Source of the DNA: Roseateles subflavus | Lineage (GTDB): Bacteria > Pseudomonadota > Gammaproteobacteria > Burkholderiales > Burkholderiaceae_C | Length of the DNA stretch: 64,000 nucleotides | Assembly: GCF_030285365.1 (NCBI RefSeq) | Contig: NZ_JASVDS010000006.1 | Span: 1-64,000, forward strand | Reading direction: 5' to 3' | Shown here: one piece after another, positions 8,406 through 16,566 of the stretch | Layout of the letters: every line of letters begins with the position of its first letter | Numbering within the stretch: position 1 is the first letter of the stretch | The notes under the pieces: generated by a model | Seen by the model: the letters and a program-made list of their open reading frames with translations, nothing else | The model's database searches: none | Told to the model about the DNA's origin: nothing | Position numbers and translations under genes: made by a program

Positions 8406-10457
8406 TCAGCGCTTGGCGCCTCCGGAAAGGTCCAGGTCCAGGTCGACCGGCCCCGGCATCGGCGACGGGCCGCCGCCGGGCCGCTGCCACGGCATGGTCG
8501 CCATCATGGACGTCGGGCTGCCGGACTGGCCGCCGTCCAGAGGCAGGAACAGGTCGATGTCGGCCCCGCGCACCTCGTGCTCGGAGATGTCGCGGGCCAC
8601 GGCATAGAGCATCAGGATGTCCCGGTAGGCCGCAAGGTCGAAGGCCCTGCCGTCCGGGTCGCCGTGGGCCAGCAGCGTCTGGATCAGCTGCATGGTCATG
8701 GCCGCATCGCGCCAGCTCTGGATGATCAGCTCCGAGGCCTGCGCATAGGCCAGCAGGCCCTCGCCGGCGGCGATGTCGTCGCTCCACACGGGGGCCTGCG
8801 CATGGAAGCGCTCGCCGAATTCGCGGGCCACGCGCTCGAAGCCGGCCTGGTCCCCATGGCGCTGCAGGATCTCCAGCAGCTTCAGGTGCGGCAAGGCGGT
8901 GTGCCGGCCGGTCTCGTGCAGGCGCTGCGACAGCAGGTCGACCGCGGCCTCGTGCTGCCCCAGCACCATGAAGAAGTCCACCTGCTGTTCCAGGTCGATG
9001 AGCTCCTCTACGCTCACACCCTCAGCGGCAGCGCGCTCCGGCAGTGCCTGGAGCGGCTGCAGCCCGGTGTCGGACTGCGGCATGTCGAGGAGCTGCAGGC
9101 TCACGGCGTCGTCCGACACCGGCACGGTGTCAGGGGCATCGTCGGTCGGGGGCAGGTTGCTGTTCAGGAAGTCCTGGCCCGCATCGGCATCGAGGTGGAT
9201 GTCCACCTGCGTGGCGCGCGGGGCCGGTGCGGTCTGCGGCTCGTCTGGCTCGTCAGGCGAGGGCCACGTCTCCGGCGGCACCACCAGCGGCGCGTTGGTG
9301 CTGGGCGTCGTGCGCCCGGGGCGACGGTCCTCGGCGTCGGACAGCTGGGCCCACCACGCCTCCTGCGAGGCCCGGCGCAGCCGCTGCAGTTGCAGGAAGA
9401 GCCAGCCGCAGGCGACGGCCAGCAGCAGGCTGATCCCGGCCAGCATCAGCAGCCAGTTGCGGTCAGCGGCCTGCGGCTGGCGAAGCTGGGACGACAGCTG
9501 CCGGAGCGCTTCCTTGACCTCACGGCTCTCGGCGCGCACGCGGGCGAGCTCGGCCTCCAGTTGCGTCACACGTTCCTGGGCGGCCGTGGCCGCCGCCGAC
9601 GCCGGGGATGAGGCCGGCTCCGTGGCCGTGAGCGGCGCAGCGCTCAGCACCTCCGGCGCCTCCAGCTGCAGCCGCGCGGCGGGACGCTGCGCCGGCAGGG
9701 GCGCGGCAGCCCCTTGGCGCTCCGCCTTCGCAAGCGTGGCCGACTCGGCGCCGGTGTTCTCATGGGGCTTGTTCGCCCGAGGCGGCCGGACGGCCTTGGT
9801 CGTCCTGGGCGCGGGCGCCGCTGCCGCGCTCGCAGGCAGGCCCGGCAGGGCCACCGGCAACTCGGGCGAGGGGCTGGCCGGCGTGCTGGCGGGCGCGGCA
9901 CGCCCCGCCGCGAGCAGCTCGCTGGCTCGCGATCCCGGGGTGGCCAGCGCCGCCCGCATGGCCGGCGAATACAGCTGCTCGCCTTCCGGCACGGCCGGCA
10001 GCGTGTCCGCGCGGCCCGGCGAGGCTGGCGGATCGATCAGGGCGGTGAACTGCCGCGTGAAGCGCGTCGGGCAGCCCAGGCTGAGGTTGATGGTCACGAG
10101 CGGCTCGTCGATCGGCGAGAGGCTGTACACCCGCACCGCGCTGATCTCCCCTTCGGTGCGCCCCTGGAGGTGCACCTGGACCTGGTCGGCCGGCAGTCGG
10201 TTCTCGCCGGCCACCACCACCACCTTCACGCAATCCGGACTGAAACTCTCCCCCGGCTGCAGCTGCAAGGGGAACACCAGCCGCAGCGGCTGGAACAGGG
10301 CGGAGTGGGTCTGGGGCGGGCCCACCGTCAGGGCCCGGGCAGGCAGCGCGGCGACCCACACCACCGCGAGGGCTGTCGACAGGCGGAGGGCCAGCGCCGA
10401 GGGCCGTGGCAGCACGGTCGGGCGGGCAGCAAGCGCGGGCGTCGGTGTTCGGGCCAT
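8406..10457 (-). CDS. FimV-like envelope protein
   Basis: 683 residues from the preferred start MARTPTPALA (an upstream in-frame start at 10514 is possible). Order of parts: signal-anchor hydrophobic segment (about 20-42); a FimV N-terminal-like domain (THSALFQPLRLVFPL...); a long Pro/Ala linker; a predicted coiled coil (about 292-329); a membrane helix (about 334-357, LLMLAGISLLLAVACGWLFL); an acidic linker; and a helical TPR-like C-terminal domain beginning EELIDLEQQVDFFMVLGQHE. FimV/HubP proteins organise cell poles, type IV pili and secretion in gammaproteobacteria. No LysM domain is obvious, so this is FimV-like rather than a certain orthologue. It is divergent from the Crp/Fnr gene. Confidence 0.65.
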   Translation of the reverse strand: MARTPTPALAARPTVLPRPSALALRLSTALAVVWVAALPARALTVGPPQTHSALFQPLRLVFPLQLQPGESFSPDCVKVVVVAGENRLPADQVQVHLQGRTEGEISAVRVYSLSPIDEPLVTINLSLGCPTRFTRQFTALIDPPASPGRADTLPAVPEGEQLYSPAMRAALATPGSRASELLAAGRAAPASTPASPSPELPVALPGLPASAAAAPAPRTTKAVRPPRANKPHENTGAESATLAKAERQGAAAPLPAQRPAARLQLEAPEVLSAAPLTATEPASSPASAAATAAQERVTQLEAELARVRAESREVKEALRQLSSQLRQPQAADRNWLLMLAGISLLLAVACGWLFLQLQRLRRASQEAWWAQLSDAEDRRPGRTTPSTNAPLVVPPETWPSPDEPDEPQTAPAPRATQVDIHLDADAGQDFLNSNLPPTDDAPDTVPVSDDAVSLQLLDMPQSDTGLQPLQALPERAAAEGVSVEELIDLEQQVDFFMVLGQHEAAVDLLSQRLHETGRHTALPHLKLLEILQRHGDQAGFERVAREFGERFHAQAPVWSDDIAAGEGLLAYAQASELIIQSWRDAAMTMQLIQTLLAHGDPDGRAFDLAAYRDILMLYAVARDISEHEVRGADIDLFLPLDGGQSGSPTSMMATMPWQRPGGGPSPMPGPVDLDLDLSGGAKR

Positions 10458-10647
10458 GCGGGATGTAAGTACTTTGCAACAGACTCTAGCACCAGCCACC
10501 CGCCGGCCAAACACTGAATTGCCGCGCTAGCACCGTGTTTCTGCGACGCCGCACGCGCACCGGGCGCTTCGTGGACAATGGGCCGCCCAGCGCCCGGTCC
10601 ACGCCGTCGTCACGTCGTACCGGCCCCTGTCGCAGCCGTGACAAAGC
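10458..10647. promoter_or_regulatory. Divergent promoter region between FimV-like gene and Crp/Fnr gene
   Basis: 190 bases separate the two divergent starts and must hold both promoters. I do not see a confident sigma-70 pair or a perfect Crp/Fnr palindrome. The regulator's ATG lacks a clear Shine-Dalgarno sequence. Autoregulation by the Crp/Fnr protein is possible but unsupported. Confidence 0.35.
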
Positions 10648-11352
10648 ATGAGTAGCACTGTTCTTACAATTTCCGAACGCAGCAATATCGAGTCGGGTTC
10701 GTGGTTTTCCAAGCTGTCCCTGCCCCTTCGCAACGACATCCTCGCAAGGGCGGTGGTGAAGCGGGTCCCGGACGGCACCATGCTGTCGTGCCGGGGCGAG
10801 CCCGCCGAGGAATGGGTGGGCGTGGCCAAGGGCGCCGTGCGCATCAGCTCGGTATCGCTCGCCGGCAAGCAGGTCTCGCTCACCTACGTGGAGCCCGGCA
10901 CCTGGTTCGGCGACATCTCCCTCTTCGACGGCCTGCCGCGCACGCACGATGCGGCGGCGCACGGCGAGACCACGCTGCTGGTGGTGCGCAAGCCCGACTT
11001 CAAGGAGCTGCTGCAGCGCCACACCGAGCTCTACGAGGCCCTGCTGCGACTGAACTGCCGGCGCCTGCGCCTGATGTTCGACGTGGTCGAGGACCTCAAC
11101 ACCCGCCCGCTGGCCGCACGCCTGGCCAAGCAGATCCTGCTCCTGGCCCGCTCGTACGGCATCTCGCAGGGCGAGGAGATCCGCATCGGCCTGCAGCTGG
11201 CCCAGGAAGACCTGGCGCAGCTGCTCGGGGCCTCGCGCCAGCGCGTCAACCAGGAGCTCAAGGGCTTCGAGCGGGACGGCGCCGTGCGTGTGGAGCCCAC
11301 CCGGCTCGTGGTGCTCAACAAGGACAAGCTTCTCGCCATCGCGGGGCGCTGA
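10648..11352 (+). CDS. Crp/Fnr family transcriptional regulator
   Basis: 234 residues: an N-terminal cyclic-nucleotide-binding fold (about 20-130, with GTWFGDISLFDGLPRTHDA as the phosphate-cassette region) and a C-terminal winged helix (LAQEDLAQLLGASRQRVNQELK as helix-turn-helix, about 188-209). The phosphate-binding cassette departs from the FGELALLxxxPRxA(T/S) form of true cAMP receptors, so the ligand is unknown. There is no N-terminal cysteine cluster for an Fnr-type iron-sulfur centre. Similar regulators in Burkholderiales sit beside acyl-CoA metabolism genes, and here an APH-fold kinase follows at once. Confidence 0.85.
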   Translation: MSSTVLTISERSNIESGSWFSKLSLPLRNDILARAVVKRVPDGTMLSCRGEPAEEWVGVAKGAVRISSVSLAGKQVSLTYVEPGTWFGDISLFDGLPRTHDAAAHGETTLLVVRKPDFKELLQRHTELYEALLRLNCRRLRLMFDVVEDLNTRPLAARLAKQILLLARSYGISQGEEIRIGLQLAQEDLAQLLGASRQRVNQELKGFERDGAVRVEPTRLVVLNKDKLLAIAGR

Positions 11353-11433
11353 CCGGGGACGGAGGGTCAGGTCTTGCCCGAGCCGCCGGCCGACGGCTCC
11401 CGCATCACCTCAATCATCACCCTCTGGAGTCCC

Positions 11434-12510
11434 ATGGACGCATTCACCGGCACCCGCCCTCCCTCGCAGGCCATTGACGCCCAGCGCCTGTCCGCCTGGG
11501 CTCAGGCCCATGTGCCCGGCTTCGCCGGCCCGCTGCAGATCGAGCAGTTCAAGGGGGGACAGTCCAATCCCACCTACAAGCTGAACACGCCCTCCACGAC
11601 CTACGTGATGCGGTCCAAGCCGGCGCCGGTGGCCAAGCTGCTGCCCTCGGCGCACGCCATCGAGCGCGAGTTCCGCGTCATGCAGGCGCTGGGGCAGACG
11701 GACGTGCCGGTGCCGCGCATGCTGGCGCTGTGCGAGGACGAGTCCGTCATCGGGCGCGCCTTCTACCTGATGGAGTTCATCGAGGGACGCGTGCTGTGGG
11801 ACCAGAGCCTGCCCGGCATGAGCCCCGCCGAGCGCGGCGCGATCTACGACGAGATGAACCGCGTCATCGCCGCCCTGCACCGCGTGCGCCCCGAGGCCGT
11901 CGGTCTGGCGGACTACGGCAAGCCGGGCAGCTACTTCGAGCGCCAGATCGGCCGCTGGAGCAAGCAGTACCTCGCCACGGTCACGCAGCCCATCGAGGCC
12001 ATGGACGCGCTGATCGAATGGCTGCCGGCCCATGTGCCGGAGGCGGCCCGCTCGGATGCCGAGGTGTCGATCGTGCACGGCGACTTCCGCCTGGACAACC
12101 TCGTCTTCCACCCGACCGAGCCGCGCGTGCTGGCCATCCTGGACTGGGAGCTGTCGACGCTCGGCCACCCGCTGGCCGACTTCAGCTACCACTGCATGTC
12201 CTGGCACATCCGCAAGGCCGGGGCCGCCAACGGGCTGGCCGGGCTGGACCTCGCCGCGCTGGGCATTCCCGCCGAGGGCGACTACATCCGCCGCTACTGC
12301 GAGCGCACGGGTCGCACGGACGTCGCGGCCGTCGAGCGGGACTGGAACTTCTACATGGCCTACAACCTCTTCCGCATCGGCGCCATCTTGCAGGGCATCG
12401 CCAAGCGCGTGGAAGAAGGCACGGCCTCGAGCGAGCGCGCGCGGGAGGCCGGCGCCGGCGCCCGCCCGATGGCCGAGCTGGCCTGGCAGTTCGCCCAGAA
12501 AGCGGACTGA
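11434..12510 (+). CDS. APH-fold phosphotransferase (ACAD10/LvaA-like)
   Basis: 358 residues from MDAFTGTRPP; this start is preferred over an in-frame one 60 bases upstream. The kinase motifs of the aminoglycoside phosphotransferase fold are present: the nucleotide loop FKGGQSNPTYKL, catalytic HGDFRLDN (about 215-222) and the metal-binding DWE (about 237-239). The subfamily resembles the kinase domain of ACAD10/ACAD11 and bacterial LvaA, which phosphorylate hydroxyacyl-CoA in 4-hydroxy acid breakdown. Antibiotic resistance is unlikely. It follows the Crp/Fnr gene by 81 bases and may be co-transcribed. The substrate is inferred from the family only. Confidence 0.82.
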   Translation: MDAFTGTRPPSQAIDAQRLSAWAQAHVPGFAGPLQIEQFKGGQSNPTYKLNTPSTTYVMRSKPAPVAKLLPSAHAIEREFRVMQALGQTDVPVPRMLALCEDESVIGRAFYLMEFIEGRVLWDQSLPGMSPAERGAIYDEMNRVIAALHRVRPEAVGLADYGKPGSYFERQIGRWSKQYLATVTQPIEAMDALIEWLPAHVPEAARSDAEVSIVHGDFRLDNLVFHPTEPRVLAILDWELSTLGHPLADFSYHCMSWHIRKAGAANGLAGLDLAALGIPAEGDYIRRYCERTGRTDVAAVERDWNFYMAYNLFRIGAILQGIAKRVEEGTASSERAREAGAGARPMAELAWQFAQKAD

Positions 12511-12576
12511 GCCGCCCCGGTGGCCGCGCCACAGCGGCCGCCGGGCACGACGCGGACGCGCAGCGCGCCCGACGCG

Positions 12577-13320
12577 CTATTGCGAATCAGGCTCCTGCAG
12601 CGTGCCGTGCATCGTGGTGCTGGAGGGCACGCTGGGCCAGGGGCTGGAATCCCCGAGTGCCTGGCTCACCCGCTCGGCCGCTTCCACCGCGATCTCGCAG
12701 AGCTTGAAGAGCGCCTGCACATCGCCCACGCGGGGTTCCTCCATCGCGGTCCGCAGATAGAGGTTGCCCCGCATGCTCATCAGCACGAAGGGCCGGCCCG
12801 GGGTGACGAGGTCCTGGGAGATGCGCACCAGCGCCTCGCTGAGCCGTCCCTCGATCCACACATGGAGCAGCTCCCGGGCCACGCCCAGCACGCCGAACTG
12901 GGCGCGGACGATGCGGGAGCTCATCTGGGTCAGCTTGGGGAACATCACCAGCCAGCGCATCTCCTCGGGGGTGTCGGTATCGACGCGGGTGCGCAGGGTG
13001 TCGGTGTAGGCCTCGAAGACGGCGCCCTCGAGCTGGTCCATCAGCTGCTGCTCGATGACCATCATCTGCAGATCGCCGTGCAGACGGGCCTCGTAGCGGA
13101 TGCGCAGCTCATGACCGGGAATGTAGGCCCGCTGCGAGCGGCCCCATTCGATCCGCACGGCGCCACCGGCACGGCCGGGCGGCATGTCGATGATGAAGCC
13201 GTGCCCCTCCGCCACGATGCGCAACTGGCCGCCCAGCGACTCGACCCAGTCGGCGATGGGCTTCCAGCGCGCGGCGCTTGCTCGAGTCACGAACCAATGT
13301 TGAAGCTGTTTGATTACCAT
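12577..13320 (-). CDS. Hypothetical cytoplasmic protein
   Basis: 247 residues from MVIKQLQHWF; a GTG nine codons upstream (13347) is an alternative, and neither has a good ribosome site. I do not recognise a family. It is mixed alpha/beta in appearance with no signal peptide or membrane segment, begins with a segment resembling a nucleoid- or chaperone-like N-terminus (WKPIADWVESLGGQLRIVAEGHGFII), has many charged residues, and ends in a flexible Ser/Pro tail. It is divergent from a glutathione transferase gene with 55 bases between starts, so the two share a promoter region. Confidence 0.7.
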   Translation of the reverse strand: MVIKQLQHWFVTRASAARWKPIADWVESLGGQLRIVAEGHGFIIDMPPGRAGGAVRIEWGRSQRAYIPGHELRIRYEARLHGDLQMMVIEQQLMDQLEGAVFEAYTDTLRTRVDTDTPEEMRWLVMFPKLTQMSSRIVRAQFGVLGVARELLHVWIEGRLSEALVRISQDLVTPGRPFVLMSMRGNLYLRTAMEEPRVGDVQALFKLCEIAVEAAERVSQALGDSSPWPSVPSSTTMHGTLQEPDSQ

Positions 13321-13375
13321 GGGCAGGCAGTGTGCATCCAGGAGCACCGCGGTTGCGGCAGACAGGAGAGCGACG

Positions 13376-14080
13376 ATGATCGACGTTTACACATGGGCGA
13401 CGCCCAACGGCCACAAGGTCCACATCATGCTGGAGGAGTGTGCCCTGCCTTATCGCGTCGTTCCAGTGGATATCGGCAGCGGTGCACAGTTTGAACAACA
13501 CTTCCTGCAGATCAGCCCCAACAACAAGATCCCGGCCATCGTCGATCCGGACGGGCCGGACGGCCAGCCCATGTCGCTGTTCGAGTCCGGAGCCATCCTG
13601 CTGTATCTGGCCGGCAAGACCGGGCGGCTGCTGCCTGCGGACGTCCGCGGCAAGTACGAGGTCCTGCAGTGGCTGATGTTCCAGATGGGCTCGGTGGGCC
13701 CGATGCTGGGGCAGGCGCATCACTTCAGGCTCTATGCGCCGGAGAAGCTGCCCTATGCCATCGAGCGCTACACGCGCGAGGCGCAGCGTCTCTACGGCGT
13801 CATCAACCGGCGCCTGGCGGCCAGCACCTACCTCGGCGGCAAGGACTACAGCATTGCCGACATCGCGGTCTTTCCCTGGCTGCGTTCCTGGAAGAACCAG
13901 GGCATCGAACTGTCGGACTATCCGCACCTCAAGGGCTGGTTCGACGAGATCGCAAAGCGGCCCGCCGTGCAGCGAGGGCTGGAGGTCCTGGCCCAGCAGC
14001 GCCAGCCGCTCACCTCGGACAAGGCCCGGGAAGTGCTGTTCGGGCAGACGGCCGCAACGGCACGTCCGGCCAGGCGCTAG
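13376..14080 (+). CDS. Glutathione S-transferase family protein (YfcG/Ure2-like)
   Basis: 234 residues from MIDVYTWATPNGHKVHIML, chosen because AGGAGA lies 8-13 bases upstream; in-frame starts before it have no such site. The N-terminal thioredoxin-like domain (about 1-85) has the TPNGHK segment typical of the Nu-class YfcG/Ure2p group, ending in FESGAILLYLA, the glutathione-binding Glu-Ser. The helical C-terminal domain holds the YSIADIAVFPW N-capping motif. Family members show disulfide-bond reductase or glutathione-dependent detoxification activity. The physiological substrate is unknown. Confidence 0.9.
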   Translation: MIDVYTWATPNGHKVHIMLEECALPYRVVPVDIGSGAQFEQHFLQISPNNKIPAIVDPDGPDGQPMSLFESGAILLYLAGKTGRLLPADVRGKYEVLQWLMFQMGSVGPMLGQAHHFRLYAPEKLPYAIERYTREAQRLYGVINRRLAASTYLGGKDYSIADIAVFPWLRSWKNQGIELSDYPHLKGWFDEIAKRPAVQRGLEVLAQQRQPLTSDKAREVLFGQTAATARPARR

Positions 14081-14162
14081 CGTCGTCGCCCGGCCGCCCT
14101 GCGCGTGAGCGCCGGGCGTGGGAGGCCGGCCCGGCATCGACCGGGCCGCGCTCTGGGAAGGG

Positions 14163-14453
14163 TCAGGCCTTGATGTCCAGCAGCGCGCCCTCGGCACGCA
14201 CCTGGCTCTGCAGCACCTTGAGGTTCGCCACGTAGGCGTAGGTGGCCGAACGCTGCTCGACGATTTCCTTCTCCACCTGGACGGACGTCGTCGCGTTGGT
14301 GGCCTCGCGCGTGAGGGTGTCGGACTGCTTCTGGTCCTGCCCCTCGACAGACTCGGGGCGCTTGGCCGCCGCCGCGAGATTCTCGGAGCTGGCACGCAGG
14401 CGCTCGTTCGCCGCGGACATGCCGGAAAGCGCGGTGCTCAAGCTGATGGCCAT
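14163..14453 (-). CDS. Small flagellar rod/hook-like protein
   Basis: 96 residues from MAISLSTALSGMSAANERL, with GGAG 7-10 bases upstream. The first ~25 residues resemble the N-terminal helix of flagellar rod and hook proteins (FlgB/C/F/G), but the conserved Asn-Thr after it is missing (NLAAAAKR). The last ~40 residues, QVEKEIVEQRSATYAYVANL...ALLDI, match the C-terminal helix of the same proteins. There is no central domain, so the protein is essentially the two terminal helices joined. No other flagellar gene is nearby. A near-consensus sigma-28 promoter lies upstream (14489-14515), supporting a motility role. Exact function is unknown. Confidence 0.78.
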   Translation of the reverse strand: MAISLSTALSGMSAANERLRASSENLAAAAKRPESVEGQDQKQSDTLTREATNATTSVQVEKEIVEQRSATYAYVANLKVLQSQVRAEGALLDIKA

Positions 14454-14488
14454 GGAAATCTCCGAAAGATGGACTGTGAATGGCCGCC

Positions 14489-14515
14489 TTATCGACCGAT
14501 CACGCCGAGACTTTA
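14489..14515 (-). promoter_or_regulatory. Sigma-28 (FliA) promoter for the small rod-like gene
   Basis: Read on the minus strand, TAAAGTCT is followed by 11 bases and then GTCGATAA. The enterobacterial FliA consensus is TAAAGTTT-N11-GCCGATAA, so each half matches 7 of 8 with the exact spacing. The predicted transcript starts about 30 bases before the ATG at 14453. Confidence 0.82.
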
Positions 14516-14612
14516 GCCCTCCGGCCTCAAAAAGACACAGAAATTTCGGCTGCCGGGCCCTGCCGGACCTGCAAATCCGCGAAAGCTGCCGAATTTCACC
14601 GCACCCCAGACG

Positions 14613-14639
14613 CAAGAAAGCCCGCCGGAGCGGGCTTTG
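14613..14639 (-). terminator. Rho-independent terminator of the PAS-GGDEF gene
   Basis: An AAAGCCCGC / GCGGGCTTT-type inverted repeat, followed on the minus strand by CTTG, lies 24 bases after the stop of the PAS-GGDEF gene. It separates that gene from the sigma-28 unit. Confidence 0.7.
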
Positions 14640-14662
14640 CGGACGAAGCTGGGGCCGACGCC

Positions 14663-15601
14663 TCAGCCCGCCAGCTCTTCGTAGGTGCCCACCGGGACGT
14701 AGACGCGGACGCTGTCTCCGCCCGCCGCCTTGGCCTCGGTGCAGGCCAGGGCCCCGGCGCCCAGCACGGCATCGACCGTCTCGAGCGTGGGCTGCAGCTG
14801 CACCACGCCGACGGAGGCCTTCACCCGCGTGCGATGCAGGCCCCAGCGCAGCCGGTAGGCCGCCACCGAGGAGCGGACCTTGTCCGCCACGATCTGGGCG
14901 TAGTGCTGGTCGCAGTCGGGCAGCAGGATGGCGAAATGATCGGTCTCCAGACGGGCCACGAGGTCGGATGCCCGCACCTTGGTCACCAGCATCTGGCCAA
15001 GGCCGTAGAGGAAATGGTCAGCCACCTCGGTGCCCATCCCATGGACGACCTCACTGAACTTGTCGACGTCGACCCACAGCACCGACACCGGCTCGTGGCG
15101 GCGGCTGCCCACGTGCTCGGAGAGACGGCGCTCGAACTCGCGGCGGTTGGCGAGCTCGGTCAGCATGTCGTGCTTGGCCGTCCAGGTCGGCTGCATGCGC
15201 AGCTGGCGGGCGGCGGTGACGTCCTCGATGATCCAGAGCGCCTCGCCGGCCGGCTGGTCCCAGTGCACGGGCGTGGCCTGCAGGCGGCCCCAGAAGCGCG
15301 AACCGTCGCGGCGCACATGCTCGATCTCCTCGTCCAGCGGGCGCCCGGCGCTGAAGGCCGCGCCCATGCGCTCCATCAGTCCCTGGTGGGACAGGTCCGA
15401 GACGAAGATGCCCCGCGTGGCCTGACCGCACAGGTCGGTCTCGTCCCCGTGGCCGAAGAGGTGGTTGAACTGCTCGCTGACCACCTGGAACGTGCCGTGA
15501 TCAATGAAACACAGCGCGCTCGGCGCCCTCACCATCAGGGCCCGCATGCGGGCGGCCGTCGTTTCGGAGCCAGGGGCCTGGGCCTCGTTCGTGGCATGCA
15601 T
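14663..15601 (-). CDS. PAS-GGDEF protein with degenerate active site
   Basis: 312 residues: a PAS-like sensor domain (about 20-135, with FWGRLQATPVHW near its end) followed by a GGDEF domain (about 143-305). The diguanylate cyclase active site GGDEF is replaced by ETDHF (219-223), while the inhibitory-site motif RxxD (RASD, 210-213) is intact five residues before it. This predicts loss of c-di-GMP synthesis but possible c-di-GMP binding. No signal peptide or membrane helix is seen, so it is cytoplasmic. An AAGGAGA site precedes the ATG. It lies beside the sigma-28-controlled rod-like gene but has its own terminator. Confidence 0.88.
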   Translation of the reverse strand: MHATNEAQAPGSETTAARMRALMVRAPSALCFIDHGTFQVVSEQFNHLFGHGDETDLCGQATRGIFVSDLSHQGLMERMGAAFSAGRPLDEEIEHVRRDGSRFWGRLQATPVHWDQPAGEALWIIEDVTAARQLRMQPTWTAKHDMLTELANRREFERRLSEHVGSRRHEPVSVLWVDVDKFSEVVHGMGTEVADHFLYGLGQMLVTKVRASDLVARLETDHFAILLPDCDQHYAQIVADKVRSSVAAYRLRWGLHRTRVKASVGVVQLQPTLETVDAVLGAGALACTEAKAAGGDSVRVYVPVGTYEELAG

Positions 15602-15770
15602 CAGCTTCTCCTTGGAGCGACCTGCCCGATCGCGGTCGCGTACCCCTCAGGTGTAACGCTTTTGCCTGGCGCTGAAAAGCCCGAGGAAGCCCAATTCATG
15701 AGGACAGTTGCGCTGGCGCAGCCGGACACCATTCACCGGTGCGTGCGGTGGGCGGGCCGCGACGAGACGC

Positions 15771-16259
15771 TCAACGGCAGGCTTCGGGATCGGGCCGAGG
15801 ATGCCGATCCCGATCGCCCGGGCTCGCGGGGCCGCCATGGTCCAGCAGGACCCGCCACTGGCCGTCGGCCTCCTTGCGCCACACCGTGTGGAAGCGGGCC
15901 ACGAGGGCGCCGTCGGGGCCGAACACCGGCCCGCTCGTATGAGCCAGGCGATCCGGCTCGAGCAGCTCCGCCACGTCGGGATACCAGCTGAAGGGCGCCT
16001 GCGCCTCGGTATAGAAGCGCCGCCAGTAGGCCTGCACCGCCGCCCTGCCCCGCAGCGGCGCAGGACCGCTGTGAAAGACCGCCTGCTCCGCCACGAAGCG
16101 TCCGAAGGCGTCGAGGTCGCGCCGGGCCATCGTGTCCGCAAAGTCACATTCCCGCTGCCAGAGCGTGGCGTCGGCCTGCGGTGGCGGCGCCCCGAGGGCC
16201 GGCAACGCGGCGGCGGCCAGCACGAGACAGGCAGGCAAGGGCTGGGAGAGCGTCTTCAT
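15771..16259 (-). CDS. Secreted NTF2-like (SnoaL/DUF4440-type) protein
   Basis: 162 residues. A signal peptide (MKTLSQPLPACLVLAAAALPALGA, cleavage after LGA) precedes an NTF2-like fold: helix with FADTMARRDLDAFGRFV, then AVFHSG, the RGRAAVQAYWRRFY helix and FHTVWRKEADGQWRVLLDHGG, the pattern of DUF4440/SnoaL-like small domains. Such proteins are cone-shaped ligand-binding or enzymatic domains of varied function, so only the fold can be named. Predicted periplasmic. The last ~15 residues are Arg/Pro-rich and probably disordered. Confidence 0.75.
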   Translation of the reverse strand: MKTLSQPLPACLVLAAAALPALGAPPPQADATLWQRECDFADTMARRDLDAFGRFVAEQAVFHSGPAPLRGRAAVQAYWRRFYTEAQAPFSWYPDVAELLEPDRLAHTSGPVFGPDGALVARFHTVWRKEADGQWRVLLDHGGPASPGDRDRHPRPDPEACR

Positions 16260-16401
16260 TGCAAGGCCTTTCGAAGCGGTCGCAGCCCCGCATCATGCCC
16301 GGCCCGGCGTCCCGCGCGCATCGCAGGAAAGTCATGGGCGCGCCACGCTACGCAAACGCGCCACACCGTGCCGACGGGCTCTCGCCCACGTCTGACATCG
16401 A

Positions 16402-16478
16402 TGGCCTGCCCGGAGGGACTCGAACCCCCGACCTGCTGCTTAGAAGGCAGCTGCTCTATCCAGTTGAGCTACGGGCAG
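16402..16478 (-). tRNA. tRNA-Arg (anticodon TCT)
   Basis: A complete cloverleaf: 7-bp acceptor stem, anticodon stem-loop CTTCTAA giving TCT, T-arm GGTTCGAGTCC, and an encoded CCA end. It reads AGA/AGG codons, which are rare in this high-GC genome. Confidence 0.95.
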
Positions 16479-16486
16479 AAACGTGA

Positions 16487-16510
16487 ACGCCGAGTCTCCC
16501 GACTCGGCGT
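16487..16510 (-). terminator. Strong hairpin between OPT gene and tRNA-Arg
   Basis: A perfect 10-bp inverted repeat (ACGCCGAGTC / GACTCGGCGT) with a 4-base loop, between the OPT transporter stop and the tRNA-Arg start. There is no proper U-run after it, so it may be a weak terminator, an RNA-end stabiliser or a processing signal. Confidence 0.5.
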
Positions 16511-16566
16511 GCATCAGCAGGCTGGAATTGTGCCATGCGGGGCCGGCACTGCCGCCGACCCGGTCT

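Noticed and set aside
11434-12510. Considered an aminoglycoside resistance gene
   Set aside because: The kinase motifs belong to the ACAD10/LvaA-like branch and there is no mobile context.
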